A stretch of DNA of 10,517 nucleotides from an uncultured Christensenella sp. (lineage in GTDB: Bacteria; Bacillota; Clostridia; Christensenellales; Borkfalkiaceae), in NCBI GenBank assembly GCA_910586345.1, contig CAJUHC010000038.1, positions 1 through 10,517 of the forward strand, in the 5' to 3' direction. The number at the start of each line of letters is the position of its first letter. Position 1 is the first letter of the stretch. This document shows positions 1 through 6,739 of the stretch, piece by piece. The position numbers and the translations under genes are program-made. The notes beneath the pieces were generated by a model that worked only from the letters and a program-made list of their open reading frames with translations, ran no database searches and was not told the DNA's origin.

Positions 1-872
1 CTGTCGATGTTTATTCTGCTTTGTTTTAATTTTTCGCTCGCCTTAACTATCTTTTTCCAGTCGTTAGGACTGAGCTTTCCCGAAAGCGCGCTTGACATAC
101 TTACGTTCGCCGCACTGCAAATCAATCTTTGAATAATCTGCACTTCGGGCATTTCCAAAGAGAACACCGCACATACCGCGTCGCTGCCCAAAGCCGCGTT
201 TTCTATAATGTTCATAGAAAGCGAAGTTTTGCCCATACCGGGACGCGCGGCGATTACGATTAAATCCGACTTCTGCAAACCGTTCGTAAGCTTGTCCAAC
301 CTGATAAACCCCGTCGATACTCCTTTAAACGCGTCTTTGTCCTTTGCAAGTTTTTCGAATTTTTCCAAAACCGCGCTTATACCGCTTCCTTCTCGAATAT
401 CTTTTACGGTCGAAGTATCGTTCGTACGCGAAACGTTGTATATGCGCTCTTCCGCATATTGAATACTCTTGACGGAATCGTCGCTCGATTTTGAAAATTC
501 GGCTATTTCTCTCGCCGCGCGTATCAAACTTCTGTTAACGCTGTCTCTTTTAACGATGTCAAGATAATATTTGAAATTTGCAGCGGAAGGAGTAATCTGA
601 ACCAACTCCGACACATAAGAAATACCGCCTGCTTTTTCCAGACTACCGTCGCTTTCGAGCCTGTCGCAAAGCGTTACCATATCTACGGGTTTGCGTTCCG
701 CAAACACGATTTTCATAGCCGACAGAATAAATTGGTGCGATTCCTGATAAAAATCGTTTTTGTCAAGCTGTTCCAAAACTTCGGCAAGTATTTCGTTATC
801 GATAAGCATACAGCCCAAAAGAGCCTGCTCGGCATCTAAATTGTTGGGCATTACGTTGTTTTTGTCTGACAT
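1..872 (-). CDS. dnaB: Replicative DNA helicase DnaB, N-terminal part (3' end beyond left edge)
   Basis: Replicative hexameric helicase that unwinds DNA ahead of the fork and recruits primase. I translated it by hand from the ATG at 872; 290 codons are visible and the frame stays open to the left edge. Residues 9-110 match the DnaB N-terminal domain (N-L-D-A-E-Q-A-L-L-G near residue 11, then D-F-Y near 40). A linker follows, then the RecA-like ATPase domain opens with S-T-G-F-I-R-L-D at 186-193. Walker A is A-R-P-G-M-G-K-T-S (209-217). The F-S-L-E-M-P box, whose Glu is the proposed catalytic base in this family, is at 237-242. The Walker B strand and the DNA-binding loops should lie beyond the window, since the family is usually about 440-450 residues. 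An in-frame TAA nine bases upstream rules out a longer start. The gene begins 6 bases after the stop of the peptidase gene and has only a weak SD (GGGA about 12 bases upstream), so coupling to pepF translation is likely. Identification is firm. Confidence 0.96.
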   Translation of the reverse strand, partial: MSDKNNVMPNNLDAEQALLGCMLIDNEILAEVLEQLDKNDFYQESHQFILSAMKIVFAERKPVDMVTLCDRLESDGSLEKAGGISYVSELVQITPSAANFKYYLDIVKRDSVNRSLIRAAREIAEFSKSSDDSVKSIQYAEERIYNVSRTNDTSTVKDIREGSGISAVLEKFEKLAKDKDAFKGVSTGFIRLDKLTNGLQKSDLIVIAARPGMGKTSLSMNIIENAALGSDAVCAVFSLEMPEVQIIQRLICSAANVSMSSALSGKLSPNDWKKIVKASEKLKQSRINID

Positions 873-878
873 AGTACT

Positions 879-2654
879 TTATATTCCCATTAATTTCTCG
901 AATTCCGTAAGAGTTTTATCAAATTCCCGCATTGCAAAGTCAAACGGCTCCTGTTTTGTAAGGTCGACACCCGCAAGTTTTAAAAGCGAAACGGGGTCGG
1001 TTGACGAACCTCCCGAAAGGAATTTGAAATAATCCCGAACAGCGCTTTCGCCCTCGCTTAAAATACGGTTCGCTATATTTATTGCGGTTATAATTCCAGT
1101 CGCGTATTTATAAACGTAGAAAGAACGGTAAAAATGCGGAATCCTTGCCCATTCGCAGGAAATGTTATAATCGTGTTCTATGTCGCCGCCGTAATATTTT
1201 TTTCCGATTCCCGCATAAAGTTCGCACAGATTTTCCTTTGTGAGAGGTTCTCCTTTTTCAGACAATTCGTGTGCTCCGTACTCGAATTCGGCGAACATAG
1301 ACTGTCTGTGCAAAGTCGCGCGGATAGTGTCGAGATAATAATTGAGGAGATATTTTCTGAAATTTTCGTCGACGGCTTCTTTTAACATATATTTGAGAAG
1401 CAGAACTTCGTTCACCGTGCTTGCAACTTCCGCTACGAAAATCGTATAAGACGTCTTTGCATACGGCTGGTTTATGCTCGAAAAATGGCTGTGAAGCGAA
1501 TGTCCCATTTCGTGGGCTATCGTGAAAATATCATTAGTAGTAGGCTTATAATTCAACAATACGAACGGATGAACTCCAGGACAGTAAGCACTATATGCAC
1601 CGTTTCTCTTTCCCTCGGTTTCCTCTACGTCTATCCATCTCTCGTCGTACCCTTTCTTTAAGAGCGCCTGATATTCTTTACCGAGAGGCGCAAGTCCCTT
1701 TATTACGTAATCGTAAGCCTCGTCGAAAGTCAGTTTTAAATCCGCGCCCTGAACGAGCGGAGCGTAAATATCGTAAAAATATAATTTATCGTAGCCGAGT
1801 AGTTTTTTTCTGTCGGATATATAGCGGTGCATAGACGGTAGATTTTTATCGACTGTTTTCAAAAGATTGTCGTAAACGATTCTGTCGACGTCTTCGTTAA
1901 ATAAAGCGTGTTCAAGACACGAACCGTATTTATAGACTTTACTCAAATAGACGTCCTTTTTCACATTACCGTGATAAACGGACGTAATAGTATTAATTAA
2001 TGATTTATAAGCGCCGTAATATTTCTCGTACGCTTCTTTTCTTTTATCGCGGTTTTCCGAATGCAAAATTATCCCGTAAGTGCCGTGGCTTAGCTTAACG
2101 CTCTCACCCTCCCACTCTATTTCCGGCAAAGGTAAATCGAGATTGTCAATCATTCCGAAAGTTTCCCTGAATGATTCAAAAATTTCACCCGACATACCTA
2201 TCAGTCTTTCTTCCTGCTCTGAAACAGTATGCGATTTTCGTTTTATTATCTTTTTAATCGAGTAATCATAATCCGAAAAACGTTCGTCGGATAAAAGCGA
2301 TTTTAAATAGCTCTCGTCTATTTTCGCCATTTCCGGTTCAAAAAACGCAAGTTCCGTAGAATATTTCGAGTAAAGCGAAACAACTTTTGCATAGTAAGCG
2401 CCGTATTTTGAAATTCCCGCATCTTCGTCGTGTTTTAAATTTGCATAAATCGCAAGTCTTTCCAGAAGAATACTGAACCTGTCGTCTTCTCTATAAAATT
2501 CAAGCAAACTGTCGCTGTTATGCAATTTACCTGCAAATTCAGAAAAACAGAGCGAGCTTTCCGCCTGTTTGAAACACTTTTCCCATTCCTCGTCCGAAGA
2601 AAAAATATCGCTCGTATTCCATTTATACTGTTGTTTGACTTCGTTTCTTTTCAA
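879..2654 (-). CDS. pepF: Oligoendopeptidase F-type M3 family zinc metallopeptidase
   Basis: Cytoplasmic zinc peptidase of family M3, which cleaves short oligopeptides and is thought to act in peptide turnover. The 591 residues match the usual PepF length of about 600. An N-terminal helical region opens with the family-typical Y-K-W-N-T-S-D-I-F (10-18). The catalytic motif H-E-M-G-H is at 381-385, preceded by F-T-I-A, and the third zinc ligand is Glu409 in F-V-A-E-V-A-S-T. The stretch H-G-T-Y-G (190-194) and a C-terminal Y-K-Y-A-T-G segment (515-520) also fit the family. No signal peptide is seen. The start codon is TTG at 2654-2652, chosen because AAGAGGTG lies five bases upstream and the product begins at the expected distance before the Y-K-W-N motif. 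The gene follows the UPF0210 gene by 11 bases and precedes dnaB by 6. Family assignment is secure; the precise substrate is unknown. Confidence 0.95.
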   Translation of the reverse strand: MKRNEVKQQYKWNTSDIFSSDEEWEKCFKQAESSLCFSEFAGKLHNSDSLLEFYREDDRFSILLERLAIYANLKHDEDAGISKYGAYYAKVVSLYSKYSTELAFFEPEMAKIDESYLKSLLSDERFSDYDYSIKKIIKRKSHTVSEQEERLIGMSGEIFESFRETFGMIDNLDLPLPEIEWEGESVKLSHGTYGIILHSENRDKRKEAYEKYYGAYKSLINTITSVYHGNVKKDVYLSKVYKYGSCLEHALFNEDVDRIVYDNLLKTVDKNLPSMHRYISDRKKLLGYDKLYFYDIYAPLVQGADLKLTFDEAYDYVIKGLAPLGKEYQALLKKGYDERWIDVEETEGKRNGAYSAYCPGVHPFVLLNYKPTTNDIFTIAHEMGHSLHSHFSSINQPYAKTSYTIFVAEVASTVNEVLLLKYMLKEAVDENFRKYLLNYYLDTIRATLHRQSMFAEFEYGAHELSEKGEPLTKENLCELYAGIGKKYYGGDIEHDYNISCEWARIPHFYRSFYVYKYATGIITAINIANRILSEGESAVRDYFKFLSGGSSTDPVSLLKLAGVDLTKQEPFDFAMREFDKTLTEFEKLMGI

Positions 2655-2659
2655 GTTAA

Positions 2660-2667
2660 CACCTCTT
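2660..2667 (-). promoter_or_regulatory. Ribosome binding site supporting TTG start of pepF
   Basis: The minus strand reads AAGAGGTG, then five bases, then TTG. The first two A's belong to the TAA stop of the UPF0210 gene. No in-frame ATG lies near, so this SD decides the non-ATG start. Confidence 0.8.
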
Positions 2668-4021
2668 AATTCTTATTTGAATGTATGGGAGCCGGTATAA
2701 GTCCGCCCCTTAATATAAATTTTTCCGCAGATTCGCTATGGACAGGCATTACGGGCGCACGCCCCAAAAGCCCGCCGAAATTCACAGTATCTCCAACCTT
2801 TTTATTCGGTGCAGGAATTATTCTGACCGCAGTAGTCTTGTTGTTTATCATACCGATTGCGGCTTCGTCGGCGATAATGGCGCTAATCGTCGAAGACGAA
2901 ACATCGCCCGGGATTGCAATCATATCAAGCCCTACCGAACAAACAGCGGTCATAGCTTCGAGCTTATCTATACATAACGTTCCGCGTTCCGCGGCTTCAA
3001 TCATTCCTATATCTTCGGAAACGGGAATAAACGCGCCTGAAAGCCCGCCAACGCGCGAGCTCGCCATCACTCCGCCTTTTTTGACCGCGTCGTTAAGCAT
3101 AGCAAGACAAGCCGTCGTACCGTGAGTCCCTACGCTTTCAAGTCCCATTTCTTCAAGTATCTGCGCAACCGAATCACCTCTTGCGGGCGTGGGCGCAAGC
3201 GATAAATCAACGATACCGAATTCCGCGTCAAGCCTTTTAGCGGCTTCGCGCGCTATAAGCTGACCCGCGCGGGTTATTTTAAACGCGGTGCGTTTTATCT
3301 TTTCCGCAAGCTCGCTTAAATTTGCATTCGGAATATTCTCGATAGTGTGCTGAACCACCCCCGGACCTGACACCCCTACATTTATTACGTTACCGCTTTC
3401 TCCGATGCCGTGAAAAGCGCCAGCCATAAACGGATTGTCTTCGACTGCATTGCAGAAAACCACAAGTTTAGCGCAACCGAAACCGTCCCTGTCCGCTGTT
3501 TTTTCCGCCGTCTTCTTAATTATTTCACCCATTAAACCGACGGCGTCCATATTGATTCCCGATTTGGACGAACCGACGTTGACAGACGAACAGAGCCGCT
3601 CCGTATTGGCGAGAACTTCCGGAATACTCGAGATAAACTGTTTTTCGTAGTCCGACATTCCCTTATGAACAAGCGCGGAATAACCGCCGAGAAAATCTAT
3701 TCCGAGCTCTTTTGCCGCATTATCCAAAGCTTTTCCTATAAGATAAGATTTGTCGGCGAACGGCGCGCAGATAAGCGCCGCCGGCGTAACGGACACGCGC
3801 TTGTTTACAATCGGAATACCGTATTCGCGCGATAATTCAGACGTAACTTTTACGATATTTTCCGCTTTTTTACACACGGTATCGTATACTTTTTCCGCCG
3901 TTTTCTCCGCAGTACCGCTTATACAGGGCAAAAGAGAAATACCCATAGTAACCGTGCGTATGTCGAGATGTTCTTTCTCGACCATATTTATCGTTTCCAA
4001 TACTTCGCCGTAATTAAACAT
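2666..4021 (-). CDS. UPF0210 / DUF711 ('PFL family') protein
   Basis: A 451-residue cytoplasmic protein that I recognise as the UPF0210 (DUF711) family, often named 'PFL family protein' for structural similarity to the pyruvate formate-lyase barrel; its reaction is unknown. Conserved stretches include F-L-G-G-Y-S-A-L-V-H-K-G (110-121), E-D-N-P-F-M-A-G-A-F-H-G (194-205), a Gly-rich segment T-H-G-T-T-A (299-304), G-G-L-S-G-A-F-I-P-V (325-334), and G-L-D-M-I-A-I-P-G-D (364-373). The length is normal for the family and nothing looks truncated. I see no clear glycyl-radical loop of true PFL enzymes. The ATG at 4021 has AAGGT six bases upstream, beginning in the stop of the ACT gene. This family is commonly found directly after an ACT-domain gene of the UPF0237 type, as here with a 9-base gap, which suggests the ACT protein senses a ligand for it or binds it. 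Family call firm, function open. Confidence 0.92.
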   Translation of the reverse strand: MFNYGEVLETINMVEKEHLDIRTVTMGISLLPCISGTAEKTAEKVYDTVCKKAENIVKVTSELSREYGIPIVNKRVSVTPAALICAPFADKSYLIGKALDNAAKELGIDFLGGYSALVHKGMSDYEKQFISSIPEVLANTERLCSSVNVGSSKSGINMDAVGLMGEIIKKTAEKTADRDGFGCAKLVVFCNAVEDNPFMAGAFHGIGESGNVINVGVSGPGVVQHTIENIPNANLSELAEKIKRTAFKITRAGQLIAREAAKRLDAEFGIVDLSLAPTPARGDSVAQILEEMGLESVGTHGTTACLAMLNDAVKKGGVMASSRVGGLSGAFIPVSEDIGMIEAAERGTLCIDKLEAMTAVCSVGLDMIAIPGDVSSSTISAIIADEAAIGMINNKTTAVRIIPAPNKKVGDTVNFGGLLGRAPVMPVHSESAEKFILRGGLIPAPIHSNKN

Positions 4022-4027
4022 ATTTTT

Positions 4028-4032
4028 ACCTT
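4028..4032 (-). promoter_or_regulatory. Ribosome binding site of the UPF0210 gene
   Basis: The minus strand reads TAAGGT, six bases, then ATG. The TAA is the stop of the ACT gene, so the SD begins inside the stop codon. This favours coupled translation of the pair. Confidence 0.7.
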
Positions 4033-4300
4033 AAATCTTATGCATTGCGTTGAATATTTCTTCGTGCTGTACGTGTATCGACATACCTATTTCACTGCCG
4101 AGCCGAGAACATTCCTCAGCGAGAGACGAAAGCTGTATTTTTGCATCCGACAAATCAACAAGCATTATCATTGCGAAATACTCCTGTAAAATCGTCTGAC
4201 TTATATCGAGAATATTCACACTCCTTTCAGCAAGAAACGAACTGACTTTTGCTATTATTCCCGTTTTATCTTTGCCCACTACCGTTACTACCGCGCGCAT
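4031..4300 (-). CDS. Small stand-alone ACT-domain protein (UPF0237-like)
   Basis: An 89-residue protein that is essentially one ACT domain, the small ligand-binding fold that usually binds amino acids at dimer interfaces. The N-terminal beta strand A-V-V-T-V-V-G leads into K-D-K-T-G-I-I-A-K-V (residues 10-19), the ACT turn with its conserved Gly, followed by a helix and the strand N-I-L-D-I-S-Q. It lacks any catalytic domain, so a regulatory role is inferred. ATG at 4300 is supported by AGAGG about seven to eight bases upstream, placed in the last codons of the signal peptidase gene. It starts two bases after that stop and ends nine bases before the UPF0210 gene, its usual partner. The ligand cannot be told from sequence. 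GcvR-like regulators are built from two related ACT domains, but this single-domain form with a UPF0210 neighbour is a distinct arrangement. Confidence 0.92.
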   Translation of the reverse strand: MRAVVTVVGKDKTGIIAKVSSFLAERSVNILDISQTILQEYFAMIMLVDLSDAKIQLSSLAEECSRLGSEIGMSIHVQHEEIFNAMHKI

Positions 4301-4302
4301 TG

Positions 4303-5046
4303 TTATACCTCTTTTATATTTTTTATCCTGTTGTCTATTCCGAATACGCTAGGCAAATCGAATGCGAAAAACTTATGCAAAGCAGTATATTGGCTCTTGC
4401 CTTTCATCGACCAATCCGTGACTACTCCGAATATCTGATTTTCTCGGAAATTTATTCCGCCGTTTGCCCGACTGTCAAGACTGACGTTCCTGTTATCGCC
4501 AAGCAGGAAATAACTGTCTTTTTCAACGTAAAATCCTGTTTCGTCGTTATGAAAAGTATTGCTTATATTCAAAGGGTCGTTGTGTTCGGGCGAAACGTAT
4601 TCTTCGAATATCGGTTCACTCGGAAACGTCTCTTCGTCGGAATGTTTTATATAGACTTTTCCCGCGTCGATTTTAACATAATCCCCGCCTTTCGCGATTA
4701 CCCTTTTAATAATAGCCGTTCCGCTGTCCTTATTGACAACCACGATATCGCCGTAATCGGGCTTTTCGTTCTTTTTGACGTAAACGTAATCGCCGTCCGT
4801 ATCCGCCACGTATTTTCTCACCAACTTTCCGCCTGAAAGGTAAGCGTCGCCCTCGAAATGTTCCTCTGCGCCTGTAAGAGTATTGTTCATCGACGTCCCT
4901 ATAACGTAAATACCGGAATACGTGAGCGAGAAAAAAACTTCGAATAGGAGAACCACAACCACAAGTCCGATAAGCGCGTTGATTGCAATATTGAATTTTG
5001 TATCTTCTTTTTTTGAAAACAAGCTTTCTTTTACATCATAAAACAT
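4303..5046 (-). CDS. lepB: Signal peptidase I
   Basis: Membrane-bound Ser/Lys protease that removes signal peptides from exported proteins; its catalytic domain faces outside. The 247 residues show one N-terminal hydrophobic anchor (about 20-42) and then the S26 family boxes in order: G-T-S-M-N-N-T-L with nucleophile Ser52, D-Y-G-D-I-V-V-V (97-104), the general-base box I-I-K-R-V-I with Lys114, and L-L-G-D-N-R-N-V-S-L-D-S-R (181-193). Two mild oddities are visible. The usual Pro of S-M-x-P-T-L is Asn55, and the stretch between Ser52 and the G-D-I-V box is longer than in the shortest family members, with an acidic Gly-rich segment (59-86). The ATG at 5046 is the only plausible start, because an in-frame TAA lies 18 bases upstream. 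It has no clear SD and begins four bases after the previous stop, so translation probably depends on re-initiation. Identification firm. Confidence 0.95.
   Translation of the reverse strand: MFYDVKESLFSKKEDTKFNIAINALIGLVVVVLLFEVFFSLTYSGIYVIGTSMNNTLTGAEEHFEGDAYLSGGKLVRKYVADTDGDYVYVKKNEKPDYGDIVVVNKDSGTAIIKRVIAKGGDYVKIDAGKVYIKHSDEETFPSEPIFEEYVSPEHNDPLNISNTFHNDETGFYVEKDSYFLLGDNRNVSLDSRANGGINFRENQIFGVVTDWSMKGKSQYTALHKFFAFDLPSVFGIDNRIKNIKEV
4308..4312 (-). promoter_or_regulatory. Ribosome binding site of the ACT-domain gene
   Basis: AGAGG on the minus strand lies within the final Lys-Glu-Val codons of the signal peptidase gene, about eight bases from the ATG. The ribosome finishing lepB covers this site, so the two genes are likely coupled. 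Confidence 0.7.
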
Positions 5047-5050
5047 AATA

Positions 5051-6727
5051 TTAAAGCCACATTAAATTATTTATAGCGTATTTTCCTTCGCAGGAAATGC
5101 AAAACCTCAAATTATGCGCGTAATCCGATAATTGCGAACCGTTTACGGTTTTAAACAATTTACTTTCCAAAATAAGACTTTGCCATACCCCGCCGAGAAT
5201 ATTCTGACTGTATTTATAAATTTCTCCGTCGGCTGAATTTACTATCGTGAAAGTAATTTCCGATGTTTCGTCGCAAAAAACGTCCAACTTCAATACGTTG
5301 TCCTTAGAAGGCGCATATCCCGAACTGCTTAATCTGTAAGTCGTAAGTCCGTATTCCGAATATACTCCTTTTATATCTTTCGCTTTTGTAACGATTTCGG
5401 GTACCATTAAACTGTCGGTAAAGAAAATACCGCCTACGGCAACAGAACATATATCCGCAACCGAAAAACCGTCTATACCGTTTTTGCTCGTATACATAAC
5501 ACGGCACTTACCGTGTGTATTTTTAAATCTTCCGCTTATCTTTTTGACTGCCATTTTCGACCAAATAGTAAAACCGTTGGTATATTTGGCGTAGCAAAGA
5601 ACGAAAAGCGTTGAGGTTTCCTCATAAATATTTAAAAAGAATTTCTGCTCCGTATCGGAAATTTTCAAAACTTTATCGCATAGAGTCCAGTCTCTGACGG
5701 CAGAGTCGATACAATCCTCTGCAAAAAACATTCCCGACTCTTCAACTACGCCTAAATTATCGAATTTAGCCGTCGCGACCAAGTTCTGCTCTTCGTCAAC
5801 GCCGACGGTCACCTCAACTGGCTGCGGAATAAATATTTGCCGGCGTTTAAGATACTTTACCAAGAACATAAACATATCTGCCGTACTTTTCATTCCGATT
5901 GCGCTGTCGCACTCAACCGAATATGCAATAACGCTTTCGCCTGCAAATTCGGGATTTATTCTTGAAAAAGTATCGTAAGCCCTGTCATAGTCGAATCTCG
6001 GGTCGTTGGTAGAACACAAAAGCATTACGGGACACTGCACGTACGGAGCGTATGCCTGCGAATCTATTCCGGCAATAAAACGATACCTCTCGTTATTGAG
6101 CTTTTGTTCGTCGGATTTGAATTTACTTACGCCCGAATAAGCTTGCCAACCCGCGGCGCAAACGGGAATAACGCAAGAAAACTTTTTCGCGACCGCGAGT
6201 TTCCAGGCAATTTCTCCTCCGTCTCTCAAACCTACGACGGCAATATTTTCGCTTCCCGTGCGCTGTACTATGAATTTCCGCGCATATATACCTACGGCCA
6301 CCCATTCGTACCAACTGGTTTTAACCGCGGACTCGTCGACAAAATCTTTTGCCCTGCCGCAATTTACCGTATTGGCGTAGCCTACGTTATCAGGATAAAC
6401 GGTACTGTATTCGGAGCCTTCCCATTCCCCGCGGTAATCTACCATAAAAGCGGAATAGCCCTTTTGAACAAACATTTTAAGAATATCGATATCTATTCCG
6501 TCCGAACTATCGGGAAAAATAAGAACGGTTTCTTTGGACGGAACGAATTCGCTCGTTGCGAAAACCCCGTAAATTTTTACTCTGCCTTCTCCCGTTTCGC
6601 GTCCGTAAAAATTGACGCTCTCGAATTTAATTCCTTCCTCATACCTTTCTTTAAGCGTAACTTCGTAAAGTTCAAGCGAATCGTCGAAATCGTGCCAAAG
6701 TATAGTCGGCGTTAAAATATTGGGCAA
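5051..6727 (-). CDS. Alpha/beta-hydrolase-like protein with C-terminal beta-rich region; catalytic Ser replaced by Arg
   Basis: A 558-residue protein with no signal peptide or membrane segment. Residues about 20-295 look like an alpha/beta-hydrolase fold of the acetylxylan-esterase/dienelactone-hydrolase type. They hold a strand and loop E-T-V-L-I-F-P-D (66-73), G-Y-S-A-F-M-V-D-Y-R-G (90-100), a nucleophile-elbow segment V-V-G-L-R-D-G-G (164-171) and an acid-strand segment M-L-L-C-S-T-N-D (235-242). In the elbow G-x-S-x-G the Ser is Arg168 (codon AGA, one base from AGC/AGT), and no His occurs between 260 and 295, where the triad His is expected, so a classical hydrolase activity is doubtful. 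Residues 300-398 and 405-558 are beta-rich. The last part ends G-K-Y-A-I-N-N-L-M-W-L, which resembles the final strand of carbohydrate-binding jelly-rolls (inference only). The TTG start at 6727 is supported by AAGGAG six bases upstream. The gene lies between sbcC (10-base gap) and lepB (4-base gap). I do not recognise a named family; the role is unknown. Confidence 0.8.
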   Translation of the reverse strand: MPNILTPTILWHDFDDSLELYEVTLKERYEEGIKFESVNFYGRETGEGRVKIYGVFATSEFVPSKETVLIFPDSSDGIDIDILKMFVQKGYSAFMVDYRGEWEGSEYSTVYPDNVGYANTVNCGRAKDFVDESAVKTSWYEWVAVGIYARKFIVQRTGSENIAVVGLRDGGEIAWKLAVAKKFSCVIPVCAAGWQAYSGVSKFKSDEQKLNNERYRFIAGIDSQAYAPYVQCPVMLLCSTNDPRFDYDRAYDTFSRINPEFAGESVIAYSVECDSAIGMKSTADMFMFLVKYLKRRQIFIPQPVEVTVGVDEEQNLVATAKFDNLGVVEESGMFFAEDCIDSAVRDWTLCDKVLKISDTEQKFFLNIYEETSTLFVLCYAKYTNGFTIWSKMAVKKISGRFKNTHGKCRVMYTSKNGIDGFSVADICSVAVGGIFFTDSLMVPEIVTKAKDIKGVYSEYGLTTYRLSSSGYAPSKDNVLKLDVFCDETSEITFTIVNSADGEIYKYSQNILGGVWQSLILESKLFKTVNGSQLSDYAHNLRFCISCEGKYAINNLMWL

Positions 6728-6733
6728 AATTTT

Positions 6734-6739
6734 CTCCTT
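6734..6739 (-). promoter_or_regulatory. Ribosome binding site supporting TTG start of the hydrolase-like gene
   Basis: The minus strand reads TAAGGAG, six bases, then TTG; the TAA is the stop of sbcC. The strong SD with ideal spacing justifies the TTG start. Confidence 0.85.

Noticed and set aside
208..1032. Plus-strand open frames at 208-462 and 760-1032 near the left end
   Set aside because: Both are antisense to dnaB and pepF, and the minus-strand dnaB reading with its Walker A motif explains this region.
2685..3125. Plus-strand open frame of 146 codons opposite the UPF0210 gene
   Set aside because: It reads as a hydrophobic Ile/Ala/Ser-rich product, antisense to a conserved gene. No start context or similarity supports it.
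3761..3780. Perfect 6-base inverted repeat (CGGCGC, 8-base loop, GCGCCG)
   Set aside because: It sits in the middle of the conserved UPF0210 coding sequence with no T-run on either side. Probably chance from GC-rich codons.
4249..4836. Plus-strand open frame of 195 codons opposite signal peptidase I
   Set aside because: It lies antisense to a gene with all its catalytic boxes, and its Phe/Tyr/Ile-rich product resembles nothing known. It is explained by codon bias of the real gene.
6224..6226. Possibility that the Arg codon in the nucleophile elbow is a sequencing error
   Set aside because: A single-base error could turn AGC/AGT into AGA, but the missing His elsewhere in the same protein argues that the loss is real. 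It remains checkable from reads or relatives.
6104..6715. Plus-strand open frame of 203 codons opposite the hydrolase-like gene
   Set aside because: The product is low in recognisable structure and is antisense to a long frame with a strong SD. Treated as a shadow.
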